64,000 bases of DNA from Shewanella olleyana (GTDB taxonomy: Bacteria; Pseudomonadota; Gammaproteobacteria; Enterobacterales; Shewanellaceae): contig NZ_JAKILD010000013.1 in NCBI RefSeq assembly GCF_023283825.1, forward strand, positions 62,001 to 126,000. Direction: 5' to 3'. Every line of letters begins with the position of its first letter. Positions within the stretch are counted from its first letter, which is position 1. The notes beneath the pieces were generated by a model, which saw only the letters and a list, made by a program, of their open reading frames with translations, was not told the DNA's origin and searched no databases. Shown piece by piece: positions 36,754 through 46,703 of this stretch. Both the position numbers and the translations under genes were made by a program.

Positions 36754-37170
36754 ATGAGCAATATTGAAAATTTAAATCAAACCATTACCGAATTTTACGA
36801 CAAGATGTCTTCTTGGGAGCTATCTGTAGTTAAAGAAACAGGCTATTCACTTGCGCAAACTCATACCATTGAAGTGTTGGGTCATCATGGTGCACTCAGG
36901 ATGAAAGAGTTGGCGCAAAAGCTAGGGATAACCACCGGAACATTAACTGTTCAGGTGGATAAATTGGTTAATTTAGCCCTAATTGAACGTGGTCCACATC
37001 CTGAAGATGGTCGTTCGACTGTGGTTGAACTGACTGAGGCCGGTGAGAAAATCCATCGGCAACATAACCAATTACACCTTGAGCTAATGAATGACCTTAC
37101 CCGTCATGTTTCAGCAGAAGAAGCACAAATCCTATTGTCATGTTTACAGAAAATGAATCAAGAATTTTGA
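36754..37170 (+). CDS. MarR family transcriptional regulator
   Basis: A 138-residue winged-helix protein: the DNA-binding part is GALRMKELAQKLGITTGTLTVQVDKLVNLALIERG followed by the wing DGRSTVVELTEAGE. It is the second gene of an operon with the CDF exporter, 4 bases after its stop, and the promoter carries two TTGA-N3-TCAA palindromes. The simplest reading is metal- or ligand-dependent repression of its own operon. No Cys is present, and one His-rich stretch (RQHNQLHLE) might sense metal. Confidence 0.9.
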   Translation: MSNIENLNQTITEFYDKMSSWELSVVKETGYSLAQTHTIEVLGHHGALRMKELAQKLGITTGTLTVQVDKLVNLALIERGPHPEDGRSTVVELTEAGEKIHRQHNQLHLELMNDLTRHVSAEEAQILLSCLQKMNQEF

Positions 37171-37355
37171 CCGTTAATGGAGCTTAATATCTCCTCTAAC
37201 TTACGTCACAAGTAATACTTAACTCTTATATCGTTAAAAGTGTAACAGTAAGTAACAAAGGTTATTTAAATCAGTATTTTATGTTTTATGCGTGGTGTTT
37301 TTTTGTGGTAGTCTAGGTTAGTGTTGCAGCTAAAGGATATGTAGGCTGAGTTAAT

Positions 37356-39233
37356 ATGGACTTTATTACAAAGAAAATCTGGCGAGTCTATTTGGGATGT
37401 GCGCTGGTTCTTATGAGTATAAATGGATTTGCCAATACTCTTGATATATTAGAATCTGCTGTTTTAGCTGTTAATCCACAAGAAGGAGTGGTGCTATTAA
37501 ATCAATTTGATATAGCTAACAGTGAGCTAACACCACAACAACAAGCTAAGGTTTTTTTTCTGTATGGTCAGGTATATGAAAAAAATCGTGAATTAAATAA
37601 ATCGATTACCAGTTATGACAAAGGCATCGCACTGGTCAAATATCTGCCTATTAGTGACATCCTTATTGATAGCCATTTAGAGCGTTCTTTTGCTTTGTAT
37701 TTAAAAACCAATGATCCTGCCGTTTATTGTGAAGATAGAAAGCAAGCTTTGATCTATGCCCGCCAACATAATAATTCTGAATTACTCGCTAAAACGTTAA
37801 CGCAAAATGCATTTTGTTATAACCAACCAGATAACGTTTACCAAGGAATATCGCTTCTTGATGAAGCCATGTTAATTATTAATAAAAGCGACAATATTAA
37901 TACTCATCGAAAAGCGATGATTTACAACGCGACAGGCAGCTTGTATCGCAGTGTTGGTTTACATCAACAAGGTTATGTTAATTTTGAAAAAGCGTACCAA
38001 ACTTGGCAAAGTGTAAATGACGTTGAAGACATGTTTAATATGCAACATAACATGCTCAGTGAAGCCATTAAGCTAAGTGATTGGGATAAGGCTGATAAGA
38101 GTATTGAAGCACAGTTTGCTTTAGCTGCAATGGTAGACGAAACAAAAGATTTATTGTTTTTTTCTCATCTCAATGCGGGTCGCATTTCGCTTTTTACTCA
38201 TGATTATAATCAAGCTATTGTTCATCTTGAGAGTGCCGTTTCACTAAACAGTACCACTAAAGAACAATACTTTATTTCTAGCAATTATTTGTACTTATCT
38301 TTGGCTTATTTTAAAAATGGTAAGCTTGAACAAGCCGCTAATGCTGCAAGAATATTTAGGTTAGATAATCATTTCCCAGCAAACCAAAAAACGATGCTAC
38401 TTAAAGCTGACGCTATTATTGCATTAGATGATAACAAGCCTACTTTAGCTGCAAACCTTCTGTTTCAGGTTATTGATATAGAAAGAAAAAATAGTCAAGA
38501 TATTGTTGAAAATCAAGTTGTAAGTCGATCACTTGACCATAACTTTAAAGTCGCAGAGTTTGAAAATGAACTACTCGCCAATAAACTGGCAATAAATGAA
38601 CTTAACTGGAGTTCAATTGCTGATAAACAAAGAATTAATGAACTCAGAATGAGTCTATTCTTTGTGACTCTTATCGTATTGGTTTGCATTGTATTATTTT
38701 TATTTTTCTCTAGAAAAACACTTAAAAGACGAGCGCAGACAGATTATTTAACGGGGTTATCAAATCGCGGCCACACCTTCCAGAAAGGCCAAAAGATCAT
38801 TGAGCGATGCTGGAAAAAGCAAAAGCCTGCGGCTGTCATTATTTTTGATATTGATAATTTTAAAGCGATCAATGATCGTTATGGTCACCATATTGGCGAT
38901 TTAGCAATCAAAGCTGCCGCCATGAGAACAAAAAGTTGGCTTAAAAAACATGATTTAGTTGGAAGAATTGGTGGGGAAGAGTTTTTAATCATTCTCGAAG
39001 ACACCACTCAGGAAGAAGGCTTTAGTATTTCAGATCGACTCCGTAATGGTATCGCATCACAATCCTTTCAATTTGAAGATCAGAGTGTCGATTTCACCAT
39101 TAGCTTAGGTGTTGCCGTTTTAAAGGATGACGTAACGAGTTTAACCACCTTAGTTAAACAGGCTGATGATGCGCTTTACCAAGCTAAATTTTCTGGTAAG
39201 AATAAAGTCTATTTATCGGCACAATGCGCATAG
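37356..39233 (+). CDS. Diguanylate cyclase with periplasmic TPR-like region
   Basis: A 625-residue membrane protein. A signal peptide (to about residue 26) leads into a periplasmic alpha-helical region of roughly 390 residues resembling tetratricopeptide repeats, with a coiled stretch before one membrane helix (SLFFVTLIVLVCIVLFLFF, about 430-450) and a C-terminal GGDEF domain. The active site is GGEEF at residues 539-543, with DIDNFKAINDRYGH before it. The inhibitory site is KxxD instead of RxxD (KKHD), so product feedback may be lost. It should make cyclic di-GMP from GTP in response to an external signal. Confidence 0.92.
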   Translation: MDFITKKIWRVYLGCALVLMSINGFANTLDILESAVLAVNPQEGVVLLNQFDIANSELTPQQQAKVFFLYGQVYEKNRELNKSITSYDKGIALVKYLPISDILIDSHLERSFALYLKTNDPAVYCEDRKQALIYARQHNNSELLAKTLTQNAFCYNQPDNVYQGISLLDEAMLIINKSDNINTHRKAMIYNATGSLYRSVGLHQQGYVNFEKAYQTWQSVNDVEDMFNMQHNMLSEAIKLSDWDKADKSIEAQFALAAMVDETKDLLFFSHLNAGRISLFTHDYNQAIVHLESAVSLNSTTKEQYFISSNYLYLSLAYFKNGKLEQAANAARIFRLDNHFPANQKTMLLKADAIIALDDNKPTLAANLLFQVIDIERKNSQDIVENQVVSRSLDHNFKVAEFENELLANKLAINELNWSSIADKQRINELRMSLFFVTLIVLVCIVLFLFFSRKTLKRRAQTDYLTGLSNRGHTFQKGQKIIERCWKKQKPAAVIIFDIDNFKAINDRYGHHIGDLAIKAAAMRTKSWLKKHDLVGRIGGEEFLIILEDTTQEEGFSISDRLRNGIASQSFQFEDQSVDFTISLGVAVLKDDVTSLTTLVKQADDALYQAKFSGKNKVYLSAQCA

Positions 39234-39354
39234 GTCGTGTTATTTAGCGTCTAATATTTAGCGCATCACAAAAGGTCATAGTGACTTATTCGCGACTTTA
39301 ATTGTTATGCGCAAGTTTATATCAGTGTTTTACTTAAAGGGATATTGCTGTTTT

Positions 39355-40551
39355 TTAAAATCCACTGCCCATCGTCACATAAAGGGCGTTTTCTTCTTTA
39401 CTAAATGCCATATCTAAACCAAGGTGAATCCCATACCTGCGGGCAATTTGATATCGAAATCCCACTCCGTATGCGCTTACTATTTCACTGGTTTTATTGT
39501 CTATTTGTTCAGATAAATCCACCACTTCATCATTGTAAGCAAGACCGGCACCATAGAAGCCCGATATCGTCCAACGATTGTCGATGTTATACATGACCTG
39601 TGCTTGTAATGTGGCAACCTGATCGCCTTGATAACGAAAAGCTGAAATACCTCTAAGATCCACATATGGCTTAACTGTTGGCGGTAATGTGTCGTCTTTG
39701 GCATAAAGAGCTTCGTAATCGCCTGCAACAGCTAAAGTCCATTTATCCGCGACCGGCCAAAAATTTTCGCCACTCACAGAAAGGCTATCATAGTTATAAT
39801 TTGAGCCAAATTTGTCACTGTAGCTCATATACTCTGCAGAAATAGAATAACCATCAGTTGGGTAGAAGATGTTATTACGAGTATCGTATTCAGCGACTAT
39901 ACCTAAACCTGAAGTGGTATTATCTCGGCCTAGCATGCGCTGAAAAATCCAGTCTACGGCTTCATTAGATGATGAAATACTCGATTGAGACCAGTATTGT
40001 TTTATACCCAACATAAGCGGTGTATCTGCGGCGCGGAATAATACTTTTTGGCTGATGAGCATAGCTTCTGTTTGGGTGTCGAAGCTAAATGGATTATCTG
40101 ATGGCAACAAACCACCTAAATCAGAATAAAGATCAAAGTTTACCTTTCCTGCTCCACCTAAGCCGACATAGCGAATACTGTCTTTCTTCCATGATTGACG
40201 ATGTGCTGCAAATGCAAACCATGATCCATTCTCAGTGCCTATAGCGCCAACTGCGGTTATTGCAGCTGGGACTAAGTTGGCGCCACCATCTATTGATTCA
40301 AGTGCTTTTTGCTTGCGGATTTCTTTCTCTTGTTCTGACTCATGTAAAAAAATACCTGCAACACCACCGCCATAACCTAATGCTGGTTCGGTAATTAAAA
40401 TAGGAACGGGTAGGAAACCGTAAGCATTTTCAGCGAGGTGATGACCTAAGTCGAATTGACCGTCAACGGGATCGAAAAAGTACTCATCATCCTTATCTGC
40501 TAGTGCGACTTGGCTAAAAAGAACTGAACAAATGAATAATTTTCTCAACAT
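39355..40551 (-). CDS. BamA/TamA family outer membrane protein (surface antigen domain)
   Basis: A 398-residue exported beta-barrel protein. The signal peptide ends at VALADK. The mature protein lacks POTRA domains and starts with FLPVPILITEPALGYGGGVAGIFL, the typical first strand of the Bac_surface_Ag barrel; the GDQVATLQAQVMYNIDNRW segment and a terminal aromatic residue (VTMGSGF) fit outer membrane insertion. Such short Omp85-like proteins are of unknown function, possibly lipid or protein transport. It is convergent with the diguanylate cyclase gene. Confidence 0.88.
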   Translation of the reverse strand: MLRKLFICSVLFSQVALADKDDEYFFDPVDGQFDLGHHLAENAYGFLPVPILITEPALGYGGGVAGIFLHESEQEKEIRKQKALESIDGGANLVPAAITAVGAIGTENGSWFAFAAHRQSWKKDSIRYVGLGGAGKVNFDLYSDLGGLLPSDNPFSFDTQTEAMLISQKVLFRAADTPLMLGIKQYWSQSSISSSNEAVDWIFQRMLGRDNTTSGLGIVAEYDTRNNIFYPTDGYSISAEYMSYSDKFGSNYNYDSLSVSGENFWPVADKWTLAVAGDYEALYAKDDTLPPTVKPYVDLRGISAFRYQGDQVATLQAQVMYNIDNRWTISGFYGAGLAYNDEVVDLSEQIDNKTSEIVSAYGVGFRYQIARRYGIHLGLDMAFSKEENALYVTMGSGF

Positions 40552-41213
40552 GTAAGGTTACCTGATAGCAAGTGCTGTAATAATGCGTTTTAGTTAGATA
40601 AATTGGATTTATTAAGAAAGCAGTAATGAGGTTCCTTGGAGTGGATAAGCATGTTTAAGTAGAATTAAAACACCCTCATTACCAACTTAATGCCTGTCGG
40701 CAGAAAGGAATATAATGGATTTCGACTGAAGTCCTAACTCGCTTTTGATGGATTAAATCCTCACAAGGTTTGTTTCAAATGGGGGCATTATAAAAATCTG
40801 AGTGAATTAGCAAGGCGGGGAAGTCAAATCTGTTGCTGTTTTATCAACGTCATTAATGAGCTATTAAGAAATTCGAGCAGGTTGTTATGGCCAGTATATT
40901 GCCTAGTAGTATCACCCTCAAAAATGCTTGAGTTCAGCCCGAATTTCTATTTAATTGAGCAAATAACCGAGAACCAGAACGTGTAACTTTTGCACTGTTG
41001 TGGTGCGAGTCGTGATTTAAAACCCTGCAATAAATGACAATACCCCCTACAAGCAGAAGTTGTTATAAATGTTGGCGCAATAATTTTAATCATTTATTTC
41101 AATAGCTAACAATCATGTTTGACCCAATTTAGTGCAGTCTTTGACGATCTGGCACATTACCTGAAACGTTTTAAACAGAGAAATTTTTTGTTTGGGTAAG
41201 GAAGGGAATAAAC
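40552..41213. other. Long intergenic region upstream of the glucosylglycerate operon
   Basis: About 660 bases. TAATGAGG and CCTCATTA form an inverted repeat with a loop of about 45 bases near 40625-40683. Near the operon start, TGAAACGTTTTA (41162-41173) is centred on AAACGTTT, as in LacI/GalR-type operators. No gene or RNA was recognised. Confidence 0.35.
41162..41173. promoter_or_regulatory. Possible LacI-family operator before the glucosylglycerate operon
   Basis: The palindromic core AAACGTTT in TGAAACGTTTTA lies about 40 bases before the first start codon of a sugar-related operon, where LacI-type repressors commonly act. No regulator gene is adjacent and the match is short, so this is a weak call. 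Confidence 0.25.
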
Positions 41214-42068
41214 ATGATCACACGACCGCTAATTTTTACCGACATGGATGGCACTTTACTCGACCATTATGATTATAGCTTTTCGAGCGCAATTGAAGTG
41301 ATAGAGGCATTGGTTGAAAAAGAGATCCCTATCATTCCTAATACCAGCAAGACCTTTGCTGAAATGGAAAAAATTCAACAAACAATAGGTTTTAATTCGC
41401 CTTTCATCTCTGAAAATGGCGCGGTGGTTTACATCCCCATCGGTTATTTTGACACTCAACCTGCTGACACCATTACCCAAGGTTATTACTGGGTAAAAGA
41501 GTTTTGCGAACCAAGAAAACATTGGTTACAGCTATTGGAGACTGAGGCGAGTGAGTTTAGCAATGACTATATTGGTTTTTCCACATTAACAGCGCAAGAG
41601 TTATGTGAATTAACAGATTTATCAGAAGAAAAAGCAACACTAGCACTGGTAAGGCATTATTCAGAGCCTGTGCTATGGACAGCCGATGTTAATCGCAAAC
41701 TAGCCTTTATTAAGCATATGAATAGCCTAGGCGCCAATATGCTACAAGGCGGTCGCTTTTTACACGTGGGCGGTCATACCGATAAAGGCCGCGCCATGGA
41801 CTGGTTAGCCCAAGTTTATGCCGATGCATATCAAACCAGTGTACAAACCATTGCATTGGGTGATAGTGGCAATGACAGCGCCATGTTAGAAGCAGCTGAT
41901 GTTGCGATTCAAATTAAATCTCCGACTCATACTTTCCCAAAAATCATGACCACCAACAAAACCATGCAAAGCCAGCATTATGGGCCCAAGGGTTGGGCTG
42001 AATGTTTGCAGGCTTTGTTACTAGAATCATCGACACCAACACCATCATTTACGCTTGAGGAGGCATAA
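41214..42068 (+). CDS. HAD-IIB phosphatase, mannosyl-/glucosyl-3-phosphoglycerate phosphatase type
   Basis: A 284-residue HAD-superfamily phosphatase. Motif I is FTDMDGTLLD (nucleophile Asp near residue 10), motif II lies at PNTSKT, and motif IV is ALGDSGNDSAML near residue 219; the C2B cap matches the MPGP/YedP family, with SENGAVVYIP typical of it. The family removes the phosphate from mannosyl- or glucosyl-3-phosphoglycerate. The next gene encodes a GT81-like synthase, so the substrate is probably glucosyl-3-phosphoglycerate and the product glucosylglycerate. Its stop is 1 base before the next start. Confidence 0.88.
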   Translation: MITRPLIFTDMDGTLLDHYDYSFSSAIEVIEALVEKEIPIIPNTSKTFAEMEKIQQTIGFNSPFISENGAVVYIPIGYFDTQPADTITQGYYWVKEFCEPRKHWLQLLETEASEFSNDYIGFSTLTAQELCELTDLSEEKATLALVRHYSEPVLWTADVNRKLAFIKHMNSLGANMLQGGRFLHVGGHTDKGRAMDWLAQVYADAYQTSVQTIALGDSGNDSAMLEAADVAIQIKSPTHTFPKIMTTNKTMQSQHYGPKGWAECLQALLLESSTPTPSFTLEEA

Positions 42069-42069
42069 C

Positions 42070-43290
42070 ATGGCTGATTTTTATCAAAATGGCATTGTTA
42101 CTACGCTACATAATTTAACCCAGCGTACCCATGATGAAATGGAAAAGGACTTGATGAGGTTTTCTAAAACTCGTCCTTTAGGTTTGATTTTACCTTCTCT
42201 ATTTTCTGAGTTAGAAGGTGAGGCATTACCTCAAATTATCAATAAATTGAAAGAAGTACCTTACCTTAATGAAATTGTTATTGGCCTCGATAGAGCCGAT
42301 AAAGAACAATATAAACAAGCACTGGGGTTCTTTAATCAGTTGCCGCAACATCATCGAGTATTATGGAATGATGGCCCAAGATTACAGGCATTAGATGCCA
42401 AACTCAGTGCGTTAGGTTTAGCTCCTAAAGAGCTAGGTAAGGGCCGTAATGTCTGGTATTGCATGGGCTACACTTTAGCGTCAGGAAAAACGGAATCGGT
42501 GGCATTACATGACTGCGATATCGTTACCTATGAAAAGTCATTATTAGCCCGCTTGCTTTACCCAGTAGCTAATCCACAGTTTAACTATGAGTTCAGTAAA
42601 GGCTATTACGCCCGTATGTCTGATGGCAAAATTAATGGCCGGGTATCACGCTTACTGGTCACGCCATTGATTAAAGCCTTGCAAAGAGTCGTTGGCCATA
42701 ACGATTATTTAGAATATATGGATAGCTTTCGTTATCCACTTGCGGGTGAATTTTCATTCCGCCGTGATGTATTAAATGATTTGCGTATTCCGAGTGATTG
42801 GGGGCTAGAAATTGGTGTACTCAGTGAAATGCATCGTAACTATGCCCATAACCGTATTTGTCAGGTTGATATTGCTGATAATTACGATCATAAACATCAA
42901 GACTTATCATTAGATAATGCCGAGGCTGGCCTGTCTAAAATGTCTATTGATATCACTAAAGCCTTTTTTAGAAAGCTGGCGACTCAAGGTGAAACCTTCA
43001 ATACTGAAGCGTTCAGAACATTAAAAGCGACTTATTATCGCATCGCACTGGATTATGTTGAAACCTACCATAACGATGCGTTGATGAATGGCTTATCTAC
43101 TGATATTCATACTGAAGAAAAAGCCGTTGAAATGTTCACTCAAAATATTGTTACCGCAGGTCAGCGCTTTTTAGATAATCCAATGGAAACGCCGTTTATG
43201 CCGACGTGGAGTCGTGTGATCAGTGCCATGCCTGATGTGCTTGAACAGCTTAAAGCAGCGGTTGAAGCAGATAATGCCGAGTTCATGTAA
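42070..43290 (+). CDS. gpgS: Glucosyl-3-phosphoglycerate synthase-like glycosyltransferase
   Basis: A 406-residue GT-A type glycosyltransferase. The N-terminal part has LGLILPSLFSELE, and the metal/nucleotide motif is ALHDCDIVTYEKSLLARLLYP, containing D-x-D; the acceptor region includes YPLAGEFSFRRDVLNDLRIPSDWGLEIGVL, strongly characteristic of the GpgS (GT81) group. It should transfer glucose from an NDP-glucose to 3-phosphoglycerate. TGAGGAGG just before the ATG overlaps the end of the phosphatase gene, which fixes this start over one 15 bases upstream. Donor and acceptor are inferred from family and context, not seen directly. Confidence 0.85.
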   Translation: MADFYQNGIVTTLHNLTQRTHDEMEKDLMRFSKTRPLGLILPSLFSELEGEALPQIINKLKEVPYLNEIVIGLDRADKEQYKQALGFFNQLPQHHRVLWNDGPRLQALDAKLSALGLAPKELGKGRNVWYCMGYTLASGKTESVALHDCDIVTYEKSLLARLLYPVANPQFNYEFSKGYYARMSDGKINGRVSRLLVTPLIKALQRVVGHNDYLEYMDSFRYPLAGEFSFRRDVLNDLRIPSDWGLEIGVLSEMHRNYAHNRICQVDIADNYDHKHQDLSLDNAEAGLSKMSIDITKAFFRKLATQGETFNTEAFRTLKATYYRIALDYVETYHNDALMNGLSTDIHTEEKAVEMFTQNIVTAGQRFLDNPMETPFMPTWSRVISAMPDVLEQLKAAVEADNAEFM

Positions 43291-43400
43291 GGCTAATGAT
43301 TGGATTTTCTGGCCTATCGTTTTTACTGTGAGTCCCTTTAGTTGAGTATCATCAAGAGGCTTGCAGTAAGTAATAATGATTAACGTTAGAAGAAAGACTT

Positions 43401-45143
43401 ATGACAGAAATTGAAAGTTTAAAACACAAGCTTATACAACAACTTGACTGTATTTATAAAGATGTTGAAATCGAGCAAACTAGCGATGAATTAGCTGAAT
43501 CGCTAATTGATACTATGCGTATTGAGCAAGGTGGCTTTACCCCAAAGCCCTTTAGCAACCATTGGTCTGAGCAAGATGTGGTGATGATCACTTATGGCGA
43601 TAGCATCATTTGTCCTGATCAAAAGCCGTTAGCGACCTTGTCAGAGTTTATGAATGCTCATCTTGAATGCATCAATTCGGTGCATATTTTACCCTTCTTT
43701 CCATTTAGCTCAGATGATGGTTTTGCGGTTATTGATTACTCTAGTGTCAATGATGGTCTGGGAGATTGGTCAGATATCGAAACCATTGCTTCCAAGCGAC
43801 GCTTGATGTCTGATTTAGTCATAAATCATTGCTCTAGCCGCAGTGCATGGTTTCAAAACTTTATTAAAGGTGAGGGAGTGGGTCATGACTACTTTTTTAC
43901 CGCCAATATTGATGATGATTTATCAGCGGTAGTGCGTCCAAGAACCTCTGAGTTACTTAGGCCAACACACACCAGTAATGGTTGGCAACAGGTATGGTGT
44001 ACATTCAGCCACGACCAAGTTGATTTTGACTTCAGGAATCCGCAAGTCTTGATGGAATTTGCGCGGATTATTCGCCAATATCTCGATGCCGGAGTGAACA
44101 TATTCCGTTTAGATGCGGTGGCTTTTTTATGGAAAATCGTTGGTACTAAATCCATTAACTTGCCACAAACCCATGAGGTCATTCGCTTACTGCGCACCCT
44201 TATAGAGCATGCGCAACATGATGCTGTGGTCATTACCGAAACCAATATTCCAAATACTCAAAACCTGACCTATTTTGGTAATGCCAATGAAGCCCATTGT
44301 ATCTACAACTTCTCATTGCCTCCGTTACTGATAAATACTTTAATTACAGGTAGTTGTTTGTATTTAAAACGTTGGCAAATGAGTATGCCTCCAGCCCAAG
44401 ACGGTACGACTTATTTTAACTTTATTGCCTCCCATGATGGCGTAGGATTAAGACCCGTTGAAGGGATACTGGAAGATAATGAAATAAACACGCTGGTGGA
44501 AACCATGGCGCTATTTGGCGGTAAAATTTCCAGTCGAACCAGTGAAGATGGCCAGAAAAAACCTTACGAAATCAATATCGCCTTAATTGATGCCTTGCAA
44601 GGCACAACCAAAGGCAAAGATCAGCATGGTTTGGCGCGATTTACTTGTGCACATGCGATTATGCTAGGTCTTGAAGGGATCCCTGGAATTTATATTCATA
44701 GCTTATTAGGCACTGAAAATGACTATGAAAAGTTAGCGAATACGTCCCATAATCGCTCAATTAACCGCCATCGTTGGGATTACAATACTCTCAATGGCTT
44801 ACTCGCTGATGAGCAAAATATTCACAGTAAAGTGTTGGCGTCATTAACTAAGCTCATTAGTATTCGAACTAACCAGAAAGCCTTTAATCCCAATGCCACT
44901 CAGTTTACTTTGCACTTAGGGTTGCAGTTATTTGGATTCTGGCGTCAAAGTCGCGACCGTAGGCAGAGCATTTTTTGTATCAGTAATATTACCGACCAAG
45001 CAATGGATTTACCGTTAGCAGAGCTTAACTTAATCGGCACTGAAACTTGGTTTGATTTAATCGATGGTGAAGTGATTAGCGATATTACAGCTGTGAAATT
45101 GTTAGAGCCTTATCAAACAGTGTGGATAAGCAATGTAGCTTAG
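43401..45143 (+). CDS. GH13 subfamily 18 sugar phosphorylase, probably glucosylglycerate phosphorylase
   Basis: A 580-residue alpha-amylase-superfamily protein of the sucrose phosphorylase group. The catalytic set is visible: nucleophile Asp238 in [11 protein letters not shown], acid/base Glu280 in VITETNIPN, and Asp346 in [12 protein letters not shown]. Subfamily GH13_18 includes sucrose, sucrose-6'-phosphate and glucosylglycerate phosphorylases. Because synthase and phosphatase genes for glucosylglycerate precede it, breakdown of glucosylglycerate to glucose 1-phosphate and glycerate is the best guess. It begins 110 bases after the synthase gene, so it may also have its own promoter. Confidence 0.87.
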   Translation: MTEIESLKHKLIQQLDCIYKDVEIEQTSDELAESLIDTMRIEQGGFTPKPFSNHWSEQDVVMITYGDSIICPDQKPLATLSEFMNAHLECINSVHILPFFPFSSDDGFAVIDYSSVNDGLGDWSDIETIASKRRLMSDLVINHCSSRSAWFQNFIKGEGVGHDYFFTANIDDDLSAVVRPRTSELLRPTHTSNGWQQVWCTFSHDQVDFDFRNPQVLMEFARIIRQYLDAGVNIFRLDAVAFLWKIVGTKSINLPQTHEVIRLLRTLIEHAQHDAVVITETNIPNTQNLTYFGNANEAHCIYNFSLPPLLINTLITGSCLYLKRWQMSMPPAQDGTTYFNFIASHDGVGLRPVEGILEDNEINTLVETMALFGGKISSRTSEDGQKKPYEINIALIDALQGTTKGKDQHGLARFTCAHAIMLGLEGIPGIYIHSLLGTENDYEKLANTSHNRSINRHRWDYNTLNGLLADEQNIHSKVLASLTKLISIRTNQKAFNPNATQFTLHLGLQLFGFWRQSRDRRQSIFCISNITDQAMDLPLAELNLIGTETWFDLIDGEVISDITAVKLLEPYQTVWISNVA

Positions 45144-45195
45144 GCACTGTTTATTAATAATGCTCTTTAAATGGTTCTTTAGCATGATGTTTTAA

Positions 45196-45230
45196 CGTAA
45201 AAAAAACCAGCATTTGCTGGTTTTTTTACG
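45196..45230. terminator. Bidirectional intrinsic terminator
   Basis: AACCAGCA-TT-TGCTGGTT with long A- and T-runs (8 and 7) on its sides, between the convergent phosphorylase and chemoreceptor genes. Confidence 0.9.
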
Positions 45231-45248
45231 ACGTCATTAAGTTACTGG

Positions 45249-46703
45249 CTATTTCTTTGCAAGAGTGTACTGCTTCAAAATATCATCAAGATCTGCTGAT
45301 GATTCTGATAAGTTGGCCGCGAGAGATACTGAGCGGTGGGCTGTTTCTCGAATGGTTTCTGCTTGGCCTCGAATATCGTTTAACTGACCGGCAATATCAC
45401 GAGACGCTGCGCTTTGTTCTTCTGATGAGGCGGCAATTTGCGAACTCATATCAAATACATGGCTGATTGAATCTACCATGCTATCCACATCTTTACCGAC
45501 TGATTCGATGGCTGTTCTGCCTTGGTCAGCCTGTGACACAATATCGGTAGTAATGTGAGATAAGGTATTGGTATCTTTCTGCAACCCTTCAATCATGGTT
45601 TGAATTTCTACCGTGGCTTGTTGAGTGCGACTGGCAAGTGTTCGAACCTCATCGGCAACCACTGCAAAGCCTCGACCTTGTTCACCTGCTCGCGCAGCTT
45701 CAATAGCAGCGTTTAGTGCCAGTAAATTAGTTTGTTCTGAGATACTATTAATGGTTGTCACAACCGCGCCAATATTGGCCGCAGCTTGTGACAGTTCACC
45801 AACAGAGTTTGATGCTTCTGAAATCCGGCTGGTGAGCACACCGATACGGTTTACCGCTTCAGCAATTTGAGTTTGACTATTGTTGGCCTGGGCTGAATTT
45901 TGTTGGCTTTGTTCGGAAGTGCCGCTGGCATTATGAGACACCTCTTCGATAGCGGCGGTCATTTGGGTCATTGCCACTGATACCGTATCTAAAAACTCAT
46001 GTTGATACTGAGTGAGTTCTTCACTTTGATTTGCTTGTTGGTTGAATTCGTTGGCGGCTTCAGAGAGGGTTTGGGCATTAGCAGCAATAGCGGTGACCAT
46101 TTCACTCATATTATCGGCGCTGCGATCAATCTCACGAGCAATTAAGCTGAAGTCGTCGGTACCAAAAAAATTAAGTCGGCAAGTTAAGTCACCATCGGCA
46201 AGGCGTTTAATTGCCACATACATATCCCATAAACCTCCGCCTAACGAGGTCGACGTCCAGTAACAGACTAAATATAAAGGCAATAAACCTAAAAAGGCGA
46301 ATAATAATAGGTAGTTGGCACTTGAAAGGTCATTAGCTTCCAACTTAGCAACATTAACAGTGATGATGAAGGCTTGGTTATCAATAGGCGCGCTGACGGT
46401 GACATTATTACCACTGCGTCTTGCTTGGGTTAATGGACCTACTTGAGCATCAATTCGCTGGGCATAGTCTATTAATGATTGGCCTTCAAGCGCTTGAGCA
46501 CGTGCGCCATCTGCAAGTGCATTCACTCTTGCTTGAGCAAACATTTCAGAAGCATGTTCAATTTTTGACGTGGTCGCGAAGTAATTACTGACAGCGATTG
46601 CCGCAGTAATGATGGTGAAGAGTGTACAAATAACCCAAAACTTACCATTTAAACTCAACTTAATGAGAATGGCATCGACTTTGCGAAAATTGATTTGTTT
46701 CAT
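45249..46703 (-). CDS. Methyl-accepting chemotaxis protein
   Basis: A 484-residue chemoreceptor: a membrane helix (about residues 15-35), a short periplasmic domain of about 90 residues, a second helix ([18 protein letters not shown]), a HAMP domain and a signalling coiled coil. The CheA/CheW-binding hairpin is [20 protein letters not shown] with [15 protein letters not shown]. Nothing identifies the ligand. Two ATGs lie 9 bases apart; AAGGA abuts the first and is well spaced for the second, which is chosen. It shares a terminator with the phosphorylase gene. Confidence 0.93.
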   Translation of the reverse strand: MKQINFRKVDAILIKLSLNGKFWVICTLFTIITAAIAVSNYFATTSKIEHASEMFAQARVNALADGARAQALEGQSLIDYAQRIDAQVGPLTQARRSGNNVTVSAPIDNQAFIITVNVAKLEANDLSSANYLLLFAFLGLLPLYLVCYWTSTSLGGGLWDMYVAIKRLADGDLTCRLNFFGTDDFSLIAREIDRSADNMSEMVTAIAANAQTLSEAANEFNQQANQSEELTQYQHEFLDTVSVAMTQMTAAIEEVSHNASGTSEQSQQNSAQANNSQTQIAEAVNRIGVLTSRISEASNSVGELSQAAANIGAVVTTINSISEQTNLLALNAAIEAARAGEQGRGFAVVADEVRTLASRTQQATVEIQTMIEGLQKDTNTLSHITTDIVSQADQGRTAIESVGKDVDSMVDSISHVFDMSSQIAASSEEQSAASRDIAGQLNDIRGQAETIRETAHRSVSLAANLSESSADLDDILKQYTLAKK

